A DNA stretch of 17,073 bases. Source: Pseudomonadales bacterium. Lineage in GTDB: Bacteria > Pseudomonadota > Gammaproteobacteria > Pseudomonadales > Azotimanducaceae. Within the stretch, counting starts at the first letter, position 1. Each line of letters begins with the position of its first letter. The stretch lies in assembly GCA_007128525.1 (NCBI GenBank), contig SKXG01000133.1:1-17073 (forward strand), written 5' to 3'. Shown piece after piece: positions 1 through 8,576 of the stretch. The notes under the pieces are model-generated. The model saw only the letters and a list, made by a program, of their open reading frames with translations. It was not told the DNA's origin and searched no databases. Made by a program: the position numbers and the translations under genes.

Positions 1-2056
1 CTTGCTGATCAGCCTGATCGGCACGTTCATCCTGATTTATGCCGGTGGTTATCTGCATGGCGATCGGGATCTGGTGCGCTTCTACCCGGTCATGCTGGCC
101 TTTATGGCGTCGATGTTGGGTCTGGTGCTCTCCGACAACCTGATCGCCATGTTCGTGTTCTGGGAGCTGACCAGCATCACGTCCTATCTGCTGATCGGCT
201 ACAACCATGAGGATGACAAGGCGCGCAAGAGCGCGCTGCAGGGTTTGCTGGTCACGGTCGGTGGCGGCCTGGCGCTGCTGGCCGGCCTGATTCTGCTGGG
301 CACGGTGGCTGGCAGTTATGAGCTGTCCGAGATTCTGGCCGGAGGGTCCCTGGGTGAGCACAGTGCCTATGGCCTGATGCTGCTGCTGATTCTGGCGGGC
401 TGCTTTACCAAATCGGCGCAGGTGCCGTTCCACTTCTGGCTGCCGAACGCGATGGCAGCGCCGACCCCGGTCAGCGCCTATCTGCACTCAGCCACCATGG
501 TCAAGGCCGGGGTCTATCTGATGGCCCGGCTCAACCCGACGCTGGGCGACACAGTGACCTGGACGACAGTCCTGTCCGTAATTGGCGCGCTGACCATGGT
601 GACCGGCACCGTTCTGGCGATCCGCAGTTCCGACGTCAAGCGCCTGCTGGCCTATTCGACTGTGATGGCACTGGGCACGCTGACCATGCTGATCGGTATC
701 GGCTCGGAGCTGGCCATCATAGCGGCGATGGCGTTTCTGCTGGGTCACTCGCTGTACAAGGGCGCGCTCTTCATGGTCGCCGGCATACTCGATCATGAGA
801 CGGGCACCAAAGATGTAACCCGGATGGGCGGGCTGGCTCGGGCCATGCCGGTGACCATGGTCGTCGCCAGCCTGGCCGCGCTGTCGCTGGCGGGGCTGCC
901 ACCGCTGTTCGGATTCGTGGCCAAGGAACTGATGTTCGAGGCCGTGTTAGGCGCCGAGATTGCGGCCACGCTGGTGCTGGTACTGGCCGTGCTGGCGGCG
1001 ATGCTGACCGTAGCCATCGCGCTGATTATCGCCTGGCGCCCGTTCCACAGTCCGGCGCAGGAAACCCCGAAGTCCCCGCACGAGGCGCCGCCGGCCATGC
1101 TGGTCGGCCCCGCCGTGCTGGCCACTCTTGGCCTGGTGTTCGGGCTGATGCCGGCGCTGGCCGAGTCGCAACTGGTGCGCGCCGCAGTCAGTGCCGTATA
1201 CGGGGCGCCGGTCGATTTCTATCTGAGCCTCTGGCACGGCATCAACGCGCCATTGCTGCTCAGCATGCTGAGTCTGGCTGTGGGGCTGTTGATCTGCTGG
1301 CAGTGGGACCGCGTACGCAACCTGCTGGCCGGCATCACCGCCATCGACCGTTTCGGACCGGAGCGGGGTTACGACAAGCTCATGCGGGGTCTGGAAATTG
1401 TCATGTACTACCAGACCCGCACCCTGCAGAACGGCTATCTGCGTGCCTATATGACCACCGTGGTGATGGCCACGGTGGCGATGCTGGCCTGGACCATGTT
1501 TGCCCACCTTGGGCTGGCGCCGCGCTGGCAGATCTTCAACGGCCTGATCCATGAGCTGGTGATTGCCGCCGTCGTCGTCGCCGCGGCTGTGTTTGTTGCC
1601 GCGACCAGCTCCAGGCTGGGTGCAGTGGCGGCTGTGGGTGTTGTTGGTTTCGGTGTCGCTCTGATCTATGTCCTGTTCAGCGCGCCGGACCTGGGTATTA
1701 CCCAGGTGTTGATTGAAACATTGACGGTAATTCTGCTGGTGCTGGTGTTGTTCCGGCTGCCAAACTTCCTGGGCCTGTCGACACCCTGGGTGCGACTGCG
1801 TGATGTCGTTGTGGCCGGGCTTTTTGGTATCAGCATGTTTGTGTTGATGCTGTTTGCAATCGATATCCAGTACTTCGAGCCGATCTCCACTTATTTCATT
1901 GCCGAGTCTGTCCCCGGTGGGCATGGGCGCAATATCGTCAATGTGATACTGGTCGACTTCCGGGCGCTGGATACACTTGGCGAGATTTATGTGCTGGCGC
2001 TGGCAGCAATAGGCGTTTATTCGATGATCAAGCTGCGTGCGGAGGATCGGGGCTGA
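1..2056 (+). CDS. mrpA: Mrp Na+/H+ antiporter subunit A (5' partial)
   Basis: Largest proton-pumping subunit of the Mrp (Mnh/Pha) cation/proton antiporter, an inner-membrane complex related to NuoL of complex I. The reading frame is open to base 1, and 684 residues are visible. The family's key charged residues are present: the TM5 glutamate in FVFWELTS (visible residue 55), the TM7 lysine in [14 protein letters not shown] (137), a lysine in [10 protein letters not shown] (168) and the HSLYKGALF lysine (about 252). If the visible Glu55 matches Glu140 of characterised MrpA proteins, about 85 N-terminal residues are missing. The C-terminal part carries the MbhD/MbhE-like membrane region expected of MrpA ([18 protein letters not shown] and the final helices), so A and B are separate genes and not fused. 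The stop shares one base with the mrpB start (TGATG). The real start and the operon promoter lie outside the window. Confidence 0.96.
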   Translation, partial: LLISLIGTFILIYAGGYLHGDRDLVRFYPVMLAFMASMLGLVLSDNLIAMFVFWELTSITSYLLIGYNHEDDKARKSALQGLLVTVGGGLALLAGLILLGTVAGSYELSEILAGGSLGEHSAYGLMLLLILAGCFTKSAQVPFHFWLPNAMAAPTPVSAYLHSATMVKAGVYLMARLNPTLGDTVTWTTVLSVIGALTMVTGTVLAIRSSDVKRLLAYSTVMALGTLTMLIGIGSELAIIAAMAFLLGHSLYKGALFMVAGILDHETGTKDVTRMGGLARAMPVTMVVASLAALSLAGLPPLFGFVAKELMFEAVLGAEIAATLVLVLAVLAAMLTVAIALIIAWRPFHSPAQETPKSPHEAPPAMLVGPAVLATLGLVFGLMPALAESQLVRAAVSAVYGAPVDFYLSLWHGINAPLLLSMLSLAVGLLICWQWDRVRNLLAGITAIDRFGPERGYDKLMRGLEIVMYYQTRTLQNGYLRAYMTTVVMATVAMLAWTMFAHLGLAPRWQIFNGLIHELVIAAVVVAAAVFVAATSSRLGAVAAVGVVGFGVALIYVLFSAPDLGITQVLIETLTVILLVLVLFRLPNFLGLSTPWVRLRDVVVAGLFGISMFVLMLFAIDIQYFEPISTYFIAESVPGGHGRNIVNVILVDFRALDTLGEIYVLALAAIGVYSMIKLRAEDRG

Positions 2057-2496
2057 TGGGCTATTCGCTGATCATACGTACGACTGCGCGTTTCATGCTG
2101 CCACTGCTGCTGTTGCTGTCGGTGTTTTTGTTGCTTCGTGGTCATGATGAGCCCGGTGGTGGTTTCATTGCCGGCCTGGTGGCGGCGCTGGCGTTCGCAT
2201 TGTATGTCTTTGCCTTTGATGTTGAGACCACGCGGCGTGTGCTGCGGCACGACCCGCGATCGCTGGTGGGCATTGGCCTGTTGCTGGCAGCGGGCTCTGG
2301 CCTGCCGGCCATGTTCTTTGGGCAGGCCTATCTGACAGCGCAGTGGTGGCCGATTCCCCTCGGGCCACTCGGGGAACTGAAGCTGTCGAGCCCACTGATC
2401 TTCGATATCGGAGTGTTCCTGGTTGTGCTCGGAACTGTGATGACCATCGTGCTGACCCTCGCCGAGGCGGAAACCGGTACGGAGATGGAGGACTGA
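2056..2496 (+). CDS. mrpB: Mrp Na+/H+ antiporter subunit B
   Basis: Small membrane subunit of the Mrp antiporter. It has 146 residues, normal for MrpB, with four predicted hydrophobic segments and the conserved family stretch [14 protein letters not shown] (about residues 28-41) after the first helix. The ATG overlaps the mrpA stop by one base and has a GGAGGA ribosome site at 2041-2046, nine bases upstream, which supports this start. It lies between mrpA and mrpC in the canonical order. The acidic tail ([10 protein letters not shown]) should be cytoplasmic. MrpB is known to be needed for antiport activity and complex assembly, but its own catalytic role is not defined from sequence. Confidence 0.95.
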   Translation: MGYSLIIRTTARFMLPLLLLLSVFLLLRGHDEPGGGFIAGLVAALAFALYVFAFDVETTRRVLRHDPRSLVGIGLLLAAGSGLPAMFFGQAYLTAQWWPIPLGPLGELKLSSPLIFDIGVFLVVLGTVMTIVLTLAEAETGTEMED

Positions 2497-2497
2497 T

Positions 2498-2845
2498 ATG
2501 GAACCTGTACTGGCATTGGTCTCAGGCGCGTTGTTCACGGCGGCGATCTATCTGATTCTGCGCCGCAGCATCGTCAAGCTGGTGCTCGGCCTGATCCTGC
2601 TGTCGAACGGCGCTAATCTGCTGATCTTTACAGTGTCCGGCCTGACCCGCAACGCACCGCCACTGATTCCGGAAGGCATGCTGACACCCTTGGGTGCATC
2701 CGCAGATCCGCTGCCGCAGGCGCTGATCCTGACGGCCATTGTCATCAGCTTCGGGGTGCTGGCCTTTGCCGTGGTGCTGATACACCGGGCCTACGAGGTG
2801 GTTGGCGAAGATGATCTGGATCAGATGAAGGATACCGATCGGTGA
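2498..2845 (+). CDS. mrpC: Mrp Na+/H+ antiporter subunit C
   Basis: NuoK-like membrane subunit of the Mrp antiporter, 115 residues with three hydrophobic helices. The second helix carries the family signature [14 protein letters not shown] (about residues 31-44). The third helix ([23 protein letters not shown]) is followed by a short charged tail. The ATG begins one base after the mrpB stop and has a good GGAGGA ribosome site at 2487-2492 with five bases of spacing. The stop overlaps the GTG start of mrpD in a GTGA junction. In structures of the complex this subunit packs with the other small subunits next to MrpA and MrpD; that placement is family knowledge and not visible here. Confidence 0.95.
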   Translation: MEPVLALVSGALFTAAIYLILRRSIVKLVLGLILLSNGANLLIFTVSGLTRNAPPLIPEGMLTPLGASADPLPQALILTAIVISFGVLAFAVVLIHRAYEVVGEDDLDQMKDTDR

Positions 2846-4335
2846 GTTTTCTGGTCACATTACCGATCCTGATTCCGCTCCTCCTCGGCGCACTGTCGGT
2901 TGCGCTTTGGCGTTTCCGCCTGACGCAGCGCTGGCTTGCTGTGGCTGGCACTGGCGTGCTGACGGTGGTCAGTGTCTGGCTGCTGCTTGAGGTCTATCAG
3001 CACGGCATTCTGGTTGTCCATATGGGCGACTGGCCGGGTCCGTTCGGCATTGTGTTGGTGGCTGACCTGCTGGGCGCCATTATGACGGTATTGGGGGCCG
3101 TCAGCGGCTTTGCGGTTGCGATCTTCTCGTTGAGCAGCCTGCGACCACAGCTTGAAAAGTTCGGTTACTACCCGTTGCTGCACCTGCTGTTGGCAGGCTG
3201 CAGTGGCGCCTTCCTGACCGGCGATATCTTCAACCTGTACGTTTGGGTGGAAGTGTTGCTGGTGGCTTCGTTCGCGTTGCTGACCCTCGGTGGTGAGCGT
3301 TCGCAAATGGAAGGGGCGATCAAGTACGTGACGCTGAACATGGTGTCCTCGGTGATTCTGCTGATTGCCGTTGGCCTGACCTATGGTCTGTTCGGCACCC
3401 TGAACATGGCGGATCTTGCCGACAAATTCAGCCAGGTCGAGGACACGCGGCTCGTCACGCTGATCTCAATCCTGTTCATGGTTTCCTTTGCGATCAAGTC
3501 CGCGGCCTTCCCGTTTTTCTTCTGGTTGCCGGCGTCCTATCACACGCCGCAAGTGGCCGTATCCGCCCTGTTTGCCGGGCTGCTGACCAAAGTCGGCGTT
3601 TACGCGCTGTTCCGGATGTTCACGCTGATGTTCGATCAGGACACCGGGTACACCCATCAGATGCTGCTCTGGATCGCGGGTTTCACAATGTTGACCGGGG
3701 TACTGGGTGCTGCGGCGCAATTCGAGTTCCGGCGTATTCTGTCGTTCCACATCATCAGCCAGATTGGCTACATGATCATGGGGCTGGCGCTGTACACACC
3801 GCTTGCCATTGTCGGCGGTGTGTTCTACATCATGCACCACATCATCGTGAAGGCGAATCTGTTTCTGGTGAGTGGTGCTGTCTACCGAATTACAGGCAGT
3901 TACGACCTGAAGAAGATTGGCGGTGTGTATCGTTCCCATCCCTGGCTGGCCATTCTCTTCCTGGTGCCGGCATTGTCGCTGGCTGGCATGCCGCCGCTCT
4001 CCGGCTTCTTTGCCAAGTTCATTGTCATTCGTGCCGGTGTCGAGATTGAGTCCTGGCCGATCGTGGTGGTTGCACTGATTACCGGCCTGCTGACGCTGTA
4101 CTCGATGATGAAGATCTGGGCCGAGGCATTCTGGAAGAAACCGCCAGAGCCGCTGGAACCGGTCCGACATCCGGGTGCCTTCTGGGTGCTCTATGTGCCC
4201 ATCGCCGGAATGGCACTGATTACGCTGTGTATCGGTATCTTTGCCCAGCCGATCTTCGCGCTGGCCATGGCTGCCGCTGAGCAGATGCTGGATCCGCAGG
4301 TCTATATTGATGCGGTATTGGGGGATCGACCGTGA
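2842..4335 (+). CDS. mrpD: Mrp Na+/H+ antiporter subunit D
   Basis: Second large antiporter-like subunit, homologous to NuoN/NuoM. It is 497 residues long, the usual MrpD size, with about 14 membrane helices. Residues shown to matter in characterised MrpD proteins fall at the same numbers: Glu137 in [12 protein letters not shown], Lys219 in [15 protein letters not shown] and Lys250 in [12 protein letters not shown]. The proton-channel motif [14 protein letters not shown] follows near residue 380. The GTG start overlaps the mrpC stop by four bases, and the agreement in residue numbering supports it. The stop overlaps mrpE by four bases. No key residue is missing, so the subunit should be functional. 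Confidence 0.96.
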   Translation: MSFLVTLPILIPLLLGALSVALWRFRLTQRWLAVAGTGVLTVVSVWLLLEVYQHGILVVHMGDWPGPFGIVLVADLLGAIMTVLGAVSGFAVAIFSLSSLRPQLEKFGYYPLLHLLLAGCSGAFLTGDIFNLYVWVEVLLVASFALLTLGGERSQMEGAIKYVTLNMVSSVILLIAVGLTYGLFGTLNMADLADKFSQVEDTRLVTLISILFMVSFAIKSAAFPFFFWLPASYHTPQVAVSALFAGLLTKVGVYALFRMFTLMFDQDTGYTHQMLLWIAGFTMLTGVLGAAAQFEFRRILSFHIISQIGYMIMGLALYTPLAIVGGVFYIMHHIIVKANLFLVSGAVYRITGSYDLKKIGGVYRSHPWLAILFLVPALSLAGMPPLSGFFAKFIVIRAGVEIESWPIVVVALITGLLTLYSMMKIWAEAFWKKPPEPLEPVRHPGAFWVLYVPIAGMALITLCIGIFAQPIFALAMAAAEQMLDPQVYIDAVLGDRP

Positions 4336-4805
4336 CCGTATTTCTATGGAACCTGTTGCTGGCCATTGCCTGGGTCGGGGTTTCGGGCAATTTCTCCGAA
4401 GTGAACTTTGCTTTCGGCTTTCTGGTGGGCTATGGCATTCTGGCCGTAGCCTCCAGGCAGATTGAAGGCGGTGCCCGCTATGTACGCAAAGTGCCCAAGG
4501 TACTGAAGTTCATTGCGTTCTTCGCGTACGACCTGATCAAGGCCAATATGGTGGTGGCGTATGATGTGATGACGCCGCGCCACCTGATGCAGCCCGGTGT
4601 CATGGCCATCGAATTGGATGCTTCTGAAGATATGGAGATCACCATTCTGGGCAACCTGATTTCGGTGACGCCGGGTACCTTGAGTCTGGATGTCTCCAGC
4701 GATCGCAAGGTGCTGTACGTGCATGCCATGTACATGGGTGATGAAGAAAGGCTGCGGGCCGACATCAAGGCACTGGAAGCCAGAGTGCTCGAAATCATGC
4801 GCTAA
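4332..4805 (+). CDS. mrpE: Mrp Na+/H+ antiporter subunit E
   Basis: Membrane-anchored accessory subunit of the Mrp antiporter. Its 157 residues match the family. Two hydrophobic segments at the N-terminus (FLWNLLLAIAWVGV and FAFGFLVGYGILAVA) are followed by YDLIKANMVVAYDVM, then a soluble C-terminal domain with the family stretch TILGNLISVTPGTLSLDVS (about residues 103-121). The GTG start overlaps the mrpD stop in a GTGA junction, which suggests translation coupled to mrpD. MrpE is needed for full complex stability and activity in other bacteria. The soluble domain is cytoplasmic by family analogy. Confidence 0.94.
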   Translation: MTVFLWNLLLAIAWVGVSGNFSEVNFAFGFLVGYGILAVASRQIEGGARYVRKVPKVLKFIAFFAYDLIKANMVVAYDVMTPRHLMQPGVMAIELDASEDMEITILGNLISVTPGTLSLDVSSDRKVLYVHAMYMGDEERLRADIKALEARVLEIMR

Positions 4806-4819
4806 GCAGGCGAGGGATC

Positions 4820-5092
4820 GTGCTGGAAATTGTCGTCAACATCGTTTTTCTATTGCTGAGCCTGGCGTTGGTGTTGTCCTTTGTGCGTCTGGCGCGTGGG
4901 CCAACCCTGCCGGACCGCGTGGTCGCACTTGAGTTGCTGGTATCCATCACGGTGGGTTTTATAGCCGTGCATACCATTGCATCGGAGCGGGCCAACTTTC
5001 TTGACGTGGCAGTTGTCCTGTCGCTGACGGCGTTTCTGGCCGCCATAGGGTTCGCCCGTTTTCTGGAGCGGGGAGGGCATCGTGATGATTGA
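4820..5092 (+). CDS. mrpF: Mrp Na+/H+ antiporter subunit F
   Basis: Small membrane subunit of 90 residues with three hydrophobic helices. The conserved MrpF motif LARGPTLPDRVVALELL (about residues 24-40) includes Asp32, reported as functionally important in Bacillus MrpF. The start is a GTG with a close GAGGG ribosome site at 4812-4816. It sits 14 bases after the mrpE stop, the widest gap inside the operon. A longer form is unlikely because the protein begins directly with its first membrane helix. It overlaps mrpG by several bases. Confidence 0.94.
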   Translation: MLEIVVNIVFLLLSLALVLSFVRLARGPTLPDRVVALELLVSITVGFIAVHTIASERANFLDVAVVLSLTAFLAAIGFARFLERGGHRDD

Positions 5093-5501
5093 GCTGTTCT
5101 GGGAAGTTGTGACGTCCGCGCTGCTGTTGATCGGTGGGTTGCTGATGCTGGTTGCGGCGCTCGGGCTGGTGCGCATGCCGGACCTGCTGACGCGCATGCA
5201 TGCCACCACCAAGGCCGGGGCCTTGGGTGGCGGCCTGACCGTACTGGCCGTCGCCGTGCACTTTGGTGAAGCTGAGATCGTAGCGCGCGCACTGGCAGTG
5301 ATGACCTTCATCGTGCTGACGGCGCCCGTCGCGGCGCATGCCATCGGCCGGGCGAGTTATTTTGTTGGCGTGCCGCTGTGGGAGGGCACCGTCAAGGATG
5401 AGCTGAAGGGCCGTTACGACGCCCAGAACCATCAGCTGCACTCATCGGATGAGGCTGCCGAATCTGCCCGACGGCCAGACGCCAGGCCGCCGGAGCACTG
5501 A
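5085..5501 (+). CDS. mrpG: Mrp Na+/H+ antiporter subunit G
   Basis: Last canonical Mrp subunit, 138 residues from the ATG. It has three hydrophobic helices and the family motif LVRMPDLLTRMHATTKA (about residues 28-44), followed by TAPVAAHAIGRA in the third helix. Tandem GTG ATG codons at 5082 and 5085 both follow a GGAGGG ribosome site near 5072. I chose the ATG because its spacing is better. The start overlaps the mrpF stop by eight bases. The C-terminal 35 residues are hydrophilic and rich in charge and proline (ending RRPDARPPEH), a modest extension beyond the core MrpG fold. Confidence 0.94.
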   Translation: MIELFWEVVTSALLLIGGLLMLVAALGLVRMPDLLTRMHATTKAGALGGGLTVLAVAVHFGEAEIVARALAVMTFIVLTAPVAAHAIGRASYFVGVPLWEGTVKDELKGRYDAQNHQLHSSDEAAESARRPDARPPEH

Positions 5502-5514
5502 TCGCCGACTGCCT

Positions 5515-6204
5515 ATGCTGTGGATCCTGTTGCTGGCCGTATTGTTGTTGCTCGCTTTTGGTCCGCAGTGGTGGGTGCGCCATGTGATGCGGCGTCATGG
5601 CCGCGAGCGTCCGGAGATACCAGGTACCGGCGGGCAGCTGGCCGAGCATCTGGTCAGGGAGCTGGGCTTGAAGGGCGTCAAGGTCGAGCAGACGACGCCG
5701 TTTGGTGATCATTACGACCCCAATGCGCGGGCTGTCCGACTCAGTCCGGACAACTTCAATGGCCGTTCACTGACTGCTGTGGCGGTGGCCGCGCATGAAG
5801 TCGGCCATGCGATGCAGTTCTATCATCAGGAACCGGTTTCCCGTCTACGCAAGCGGTATCTGCCGGCTGCGCAAACACTGAAGCGTTTGGGGGTGGGGCT
5901 GCTGATGGCAATGCCCTTCGTGTTGTTGCTGGTGCGGGTGCCGCAGGCGGCGTTGGTCATGGTGCTGCTGGGCGTGCTTGTGCAGCTGGTGTCAGTGCTG
6001 ATGTATGTGGTTGTGCTGCCGGAAGAGTTCGACGCCAGCTTCAACAAGGCGTTGCCAATACTGGTTGAGGGTGACTACATCGAGCCGGATCAGGTGCAGC
6101 CGGTGCGTCAGGTGCTGCGCGCAGCCGCCATGACGTACGTGGCTGGCGCAATGGCAGACATCCTGAATCTAGGCCGCTGGCTGGCGATATTGCTGCGTCG
6201 CTGA
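5515..6204 (+). CDS. Membrane zinc metallopeptidase (YugP / Zn_peptidase_2 family)
   Basis: Putative membrane-embedded zinc peptidase of 229 residues. An N-terminal helix (MLWILLLAVLLLLAF) precedes a soluble stretch with VKVEQTTPFGDHYDPNARAVRLS (residues 55-77 region) and the zinc-binding HEVGH at 94-98, whose glutamate would be catalytic. Two more helices (about 125-168) lead into LPEEFDASFNKAL (168-180), whose glutamates are the likely third zinc ligand; this block is typical of the family. It starts 13 bases after mrpG with no gene between, so it is probably on the Mrp transcript. I chose the ATG at 5515 because it opens directly into the first helix. An in-frame ATG at 5449 would add 22 hydrophilic residues and overlap mrpG. 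No strong ribosome site is visible, which suggests coupling to mrpG. The substrate is unknown. Confidence 0.9.
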   Translation: MLWILLLAVLLLLAFGPQWWVRHVMRRHGRERPEIPGTGGQLAEHLVRELGLKGVKVEQTTPFGDHYDPNARAVRLSPDNFNGRSLTAVAVAAHEVGHAMQFYHQEPVSRLRKRYLPAAQTLKRLGVGLLMAMPFVLLLVRVPQAALVMVLLGVLVQLVSVLMYVVVLPEEFDASFNKALPILVEGDYIEPDQVQPVRQVLRAAAMTYVAGAMADILNLGRWLAILLRR

Positions 6205-6215
6205 CGCAGCAATAT
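6187..6215. terminator. Palindrome at convergent gene ends, possible bidirectional terminator
   Basis: A perfect 13-bp inverted repeat with arms at 6187-6199 and 6203-6215 and a three-base loop. It contains the last codons and the TGA of the zinc metallopeptidase gene. It lies between two convergent genes, where a transcription stop or RNA 3'-end stabiliser is expected. Neither strand has a T-run after the stem, so it is not a textbook intrinsic terminator. The 6216-6261 remainder of the gap holds nothing else I can identify. Confidence 0.5.
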
Positions 6216-6261
6216 GCACGCAGGCTGCGATCAGCGAATCTGATGCCGAATGGCGTTGATC

Positions 6262-8319
6262 TCAGATGCTGGCTGCGGCCTCAAGCCGCGGAATCACCAT
6301 TTTTGTACCCGGACGCACGCTGTCCGGATCCAGGTCCGGGTTGAAGTGCCGCAACAACCAGACCGGTATCCCGTAGCGGCGTTCGGCCAAGATCCACAAT
6401 GACTCGCCTGGCCTGACCACATGTTCGGCCATGCCGGCCAGACGATGTTGATCGATAAAGCGCGCCTGCATACCGGCATGGTGTGCCTGGCGTAGCGCGG
6501 CAAAGCGCTCTTGATCGGTATCGGATAAGTCGACCCGCAGCTGTTGGCCGACGCGGATCACGCTGTTGCCGGACAGGCCGTTGTGACTGCGAAGCGCCTG
6601 GGTGGGCACGCCCAGCCAGTGGGCATAGTGACCAAGTGACTCGCCCTCTTCGACACGAATTCGGCCATCGCTGCCAACGGCATAATGGCTCAGATCCGGT
6701 GGCGGCAGCTCAAGGCGATAGCCGTTGCCGTCCTGTGCGCGCTGCGCGTGAACATGCGCAATGGCCGCCAGTTCAGCGCTGAGGTTGGTTGCCGGCGTTG
6801 GGTCGTTCGGATAATGCCCGTCATCCACTGCAGCCTCGCTGCGCGCCTCGGGTGCGCCCGGCAGTATCAGCCGCTGGCCGACTCGAATGCGGTGTGCGTT
6901 GCTGAGTCCGTTGAGGCCGACGATTTCGTGGACACGAGCACCGTATCGTGGCGCGATACTGGACAGTGTCTCGCCGCGCTGCACGACGTGATACTGGTCG
7001 GGGATCTGCCTGGACTGCCAGTAATGGTTCGGCACAGCCGCCAGCAGTGTGTCAGTGTCGTCGGCTTGTGCCGGCACCCGCAGGCGGTAGCCAGCCGGCA
7101 AGTGTTTGGTGCCATCGAGTATCGGACGGCGCAAGCTCGGATTTAATGCGGCCAGGCGCTGGCGGTCTATGCCAAGGGCCCGGCTCAGGTCGTCAAGCTG
7201 GGCATAGGCGGGCAGCTTCAGCAGAGTCGTTGGTTCTGGCGTATCGCGCTCCACCTGGCCGAAGTATTGTTCGGCATTGGCACGAACCTCGGCGGCAGCC
7301 AGAAAGGAAACATAGAAATTGCGCGATGCGAACCCAAAGGCACGGCCACGATAGTTGCGCACGATGGTTTCTATATCCGTCGTGCCCGTTTCGTTGATGG
7401 CACGCAGCATGCCGTTGCTGCCGTGGTTGTACGCCGTGATCGCTGTTGGCCAGCTGCCAGTGATTTCATAGTTGCGGCGCAACAGAGCAGCCGCGGCCTC
7501 GGATGAGCGGTAGGGGTCCAGGCGCTCGTCGAGCAGACTGTCGACCTGCATGAACTGACGACCGGTTGACGGGATAAACTGCCACAGCCCGACGGCTCCG
7601 GCATGAGAGCGTGCCCCCGGATGGAATGCGGACTCCACGTGCGGCAATGCGATCAGCTCTGGCGGTACCTGCGCCTCGGCCAGCACCTGTTCGATGTGAT
7701 TGGCCCAGAGGCCGGAGCGGGTCAGCCCTTCCCGAAAACGATCGGCCTGTCCAAGCTGGAAGCGGATCCTGTCGGCGGCAGCGAGCAGGGTGTCGTTGTC
7801 AACATCCTCGCCCCACAAGGCCAGTACGTCAGCCTGTTCACGGCTCAGGTTGTCACGTGAACCACTGGCAAGGCTGCGCAGAATGTCGGCGTAGCGCTGC
7901 GCCTCAGCGCGGGCGATGGTGCGTCGCTGTATCGGGCTGTGGTTCTCGGGCAGTTGAATGCGGGCATAGACGATGTCGAGACGCGCATCGTCGTGTACGA
8001 AGCCTTCGCTGGTGGTGATTTCGGTAAACACTCGGCGCCAGAACGCGACGTCACGTTCCAGGCCTGCCGGCCGGTCCAGTGACAGCGGGTCTGTGCGTTG
8101 TGGTTCCTGAGGTTCCTGCAGATCAGGCAGACGCCGTGGCGTCAGCGGTTTTTGTGGCTTGCTGAAGCCGTTAAAAACGGGAGACTCGAAGTCGGGCCGT
8201 TCAATGGTTGGTTCGATCGTCAGCGCCATTGCTGGCAGGCTGCTTATCGACCAGACCAGGCCAATCACCAAGCCAACCAACCCACCCCTCTGCAACACCT
8301 TTACTATTGGCCCGAACAT
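6262..8319 (-). CDS. mltD: MltD-like membrane-bound lytic murein transglycosylase with three LysM domains
   Basis: Exported murein hydrolase that would cleave the MurNAc-GlcNAc bond of peptidoglycan to give 1,6-anhydro products. It has 685 residues. An N-terminal hydrophobic segment (about 12-32, ending PAMA) is a signal peptide or anchor and has no lipobox, unlike the lipoprotein MltD of E. coli. A proline-rich linker follows (35-85). The goose-lysozyme-like SLT domain runs from about 205 to 345, with the catalytic glutamate in LPHVESAFHP (Glu229), then GAVGLWQFIPSTGR and AITAYNHGSNGM. LysM peptidoglycan-binding domains lie at about 443-488, 553-597 and 632-678. E. coli MltD is shorter (about 450 residues) with two LysM repeats. 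The start is supported by a GGAGGT ribosome site six bases upstream. It is probably transcribed alone, since 257 bases separate it from the upstream gene. Confidence 0.92.
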   Translation of the reverse strand: MFGPIVKVLQRGGLVGLVIGLVWSISSLPAMALTIEPTIERPDFESPVFNGFSKPQKPLTPRRLPDLQEPQEPQRTDPLSLDRPAGLERDVAFWRRVFTEITTSEGFVHDDARLDIVYARIQLPENHSPIQRRTIARAEAQRYADILRSLASGSRDNLSREQADVLALWGEDVDNDTLLAAADRIRFQLGQADRFREGLTRSGLWANHIEQVLAEAQVPPELIALPHVESAFHPGARSHAGAVGLWQFIPSTGRQFMQVDSLLDERLDPYRSSEAAAALLRRNYEITGSWPTAITAYNHGSNGMLRAINETGTTDIETIVRNYRGRAFGFASRNFYVSFLAAAEVRANAEQYFGQVERDTPEPTTLLKLPAYAQLDDLSRALGIDRQRLAALNPSLRRPILDGTKHLPAGYRLRVPAQADDTDTLLAAVPNHYWQSRQIPDQYHVVQRGETLSSIAPRYGARVHEIVGLNGLSNAHRIRVGQRLILPGAPEARSEAAVDDGHYPNDPTPATNLSAELAAIAHVHAQRAQDGNGYRLELPPPDLSHYAVGSDGRIRVEEGESLGHYAHWLGVPTQALRSHNGLSGNSVIRVGQQLRVDLSDTDQERFAALRQAHHAGMQARFIDQHRLAGMAEHVVRPGESLWILAERRYGIPVWLLRHFNPDLDPDSVRPGTKMVIPRLEAAASI

Positions 8320-8325
8320 CCGATG

Positions 8326-8331
8326 ACCTCC
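8326..8331 (-). promoter_or_regulatory. Ribosome binding site of the mltD-like gene
   Basis: Reads GGAGGT on the minus strand, six bases before the ATG whose first base is 8319. It is one of the strongest Shine-Dalgarno matches in the window and fixes the start of the transglycosylase. Confidence 0.75.
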
Positions 8332-8442
8332 ATGTGCGAACGGTACCCGGCCGATTTTTTATGCGCGCGTCCGGTTTTGTGCCACTGTCTGCTGATCATG
8401 TCCAGCGTCTTGGTCAAAAAAATTGCTTAAGAAGCGCCAGGT

Positions 8443-8487
8443 CACAACGCTGTCGTGCATCTTGCGGCAAGTGGAACACTCGTTGTG
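8443..8487. repeat. Imperfect inverted repeat in the intergenic region
   Basis: Nested complementary arms share almost the same centre. CACAACG at 8443-8449 pairs with CGTTGTG at 8481-8487, GTG at 8455-8457 with CAC at 8477-8479, and CTTGC with GCAAG at 8461-8471. Together they could fold as one interrupted hairpin. It lies about 125 bases before the mltD-like start and about 90 bases after the deacetylase stop. A regulator site, an RNA structure at a transcript end, or chance are all possible. Confidence 0.35.
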
Positions 8488-8576
8488 CCTTGATCTGTTA
8501 CCAGATAAGCATAGCGCACCCACCGGTGTTACCTGAGGAAACGATGAGGCCCAGATGTGCAGGCGCCGTACGCCAC

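Larger units (their letters stand above)
8320..8576. other. Intergenic region, probable mltD promoter region
   Basis: A 257-base gap between two minus-strand genes with no convincing coding frame. It is more AT-rich than its surroundings, with an A7 tract at 8416-8422 and an A-rich patch near 8355-8363 (CATAAAAAATC on the minus strand). It should hold the promoter of the transglycosylase gene and the end of the deacetylase operon. I could not find a -35/-10 pair that fits well, so no promoter position is claimed. An imperfect hairpin at 8443-8487 is listed separately. Confidence 0.5.

Noticed and set aside
947..1924. Long minus-strand open frame (325 residues) inside mrpA
   Set aside because: It is antisense to a strongly conserved gene, rich in His, Gln and Arg with low hydrophobicity, and matches no family. 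This is a frame shadow of a GC-rich, membrane-protein coding region.
3466..4170. Minus-strand open frame (234 residues) inside mrpD
   Set aside because: Same Gln/His/Arg-rich shadow composition opposite conserved membrane helices.
8416..8430. Minus-strand AAGC then T7, considered as an intrinsic terminator of the deacetylase operon
   Set aside because: The only stem directly before the T-run is four base pairs, too weak to call.
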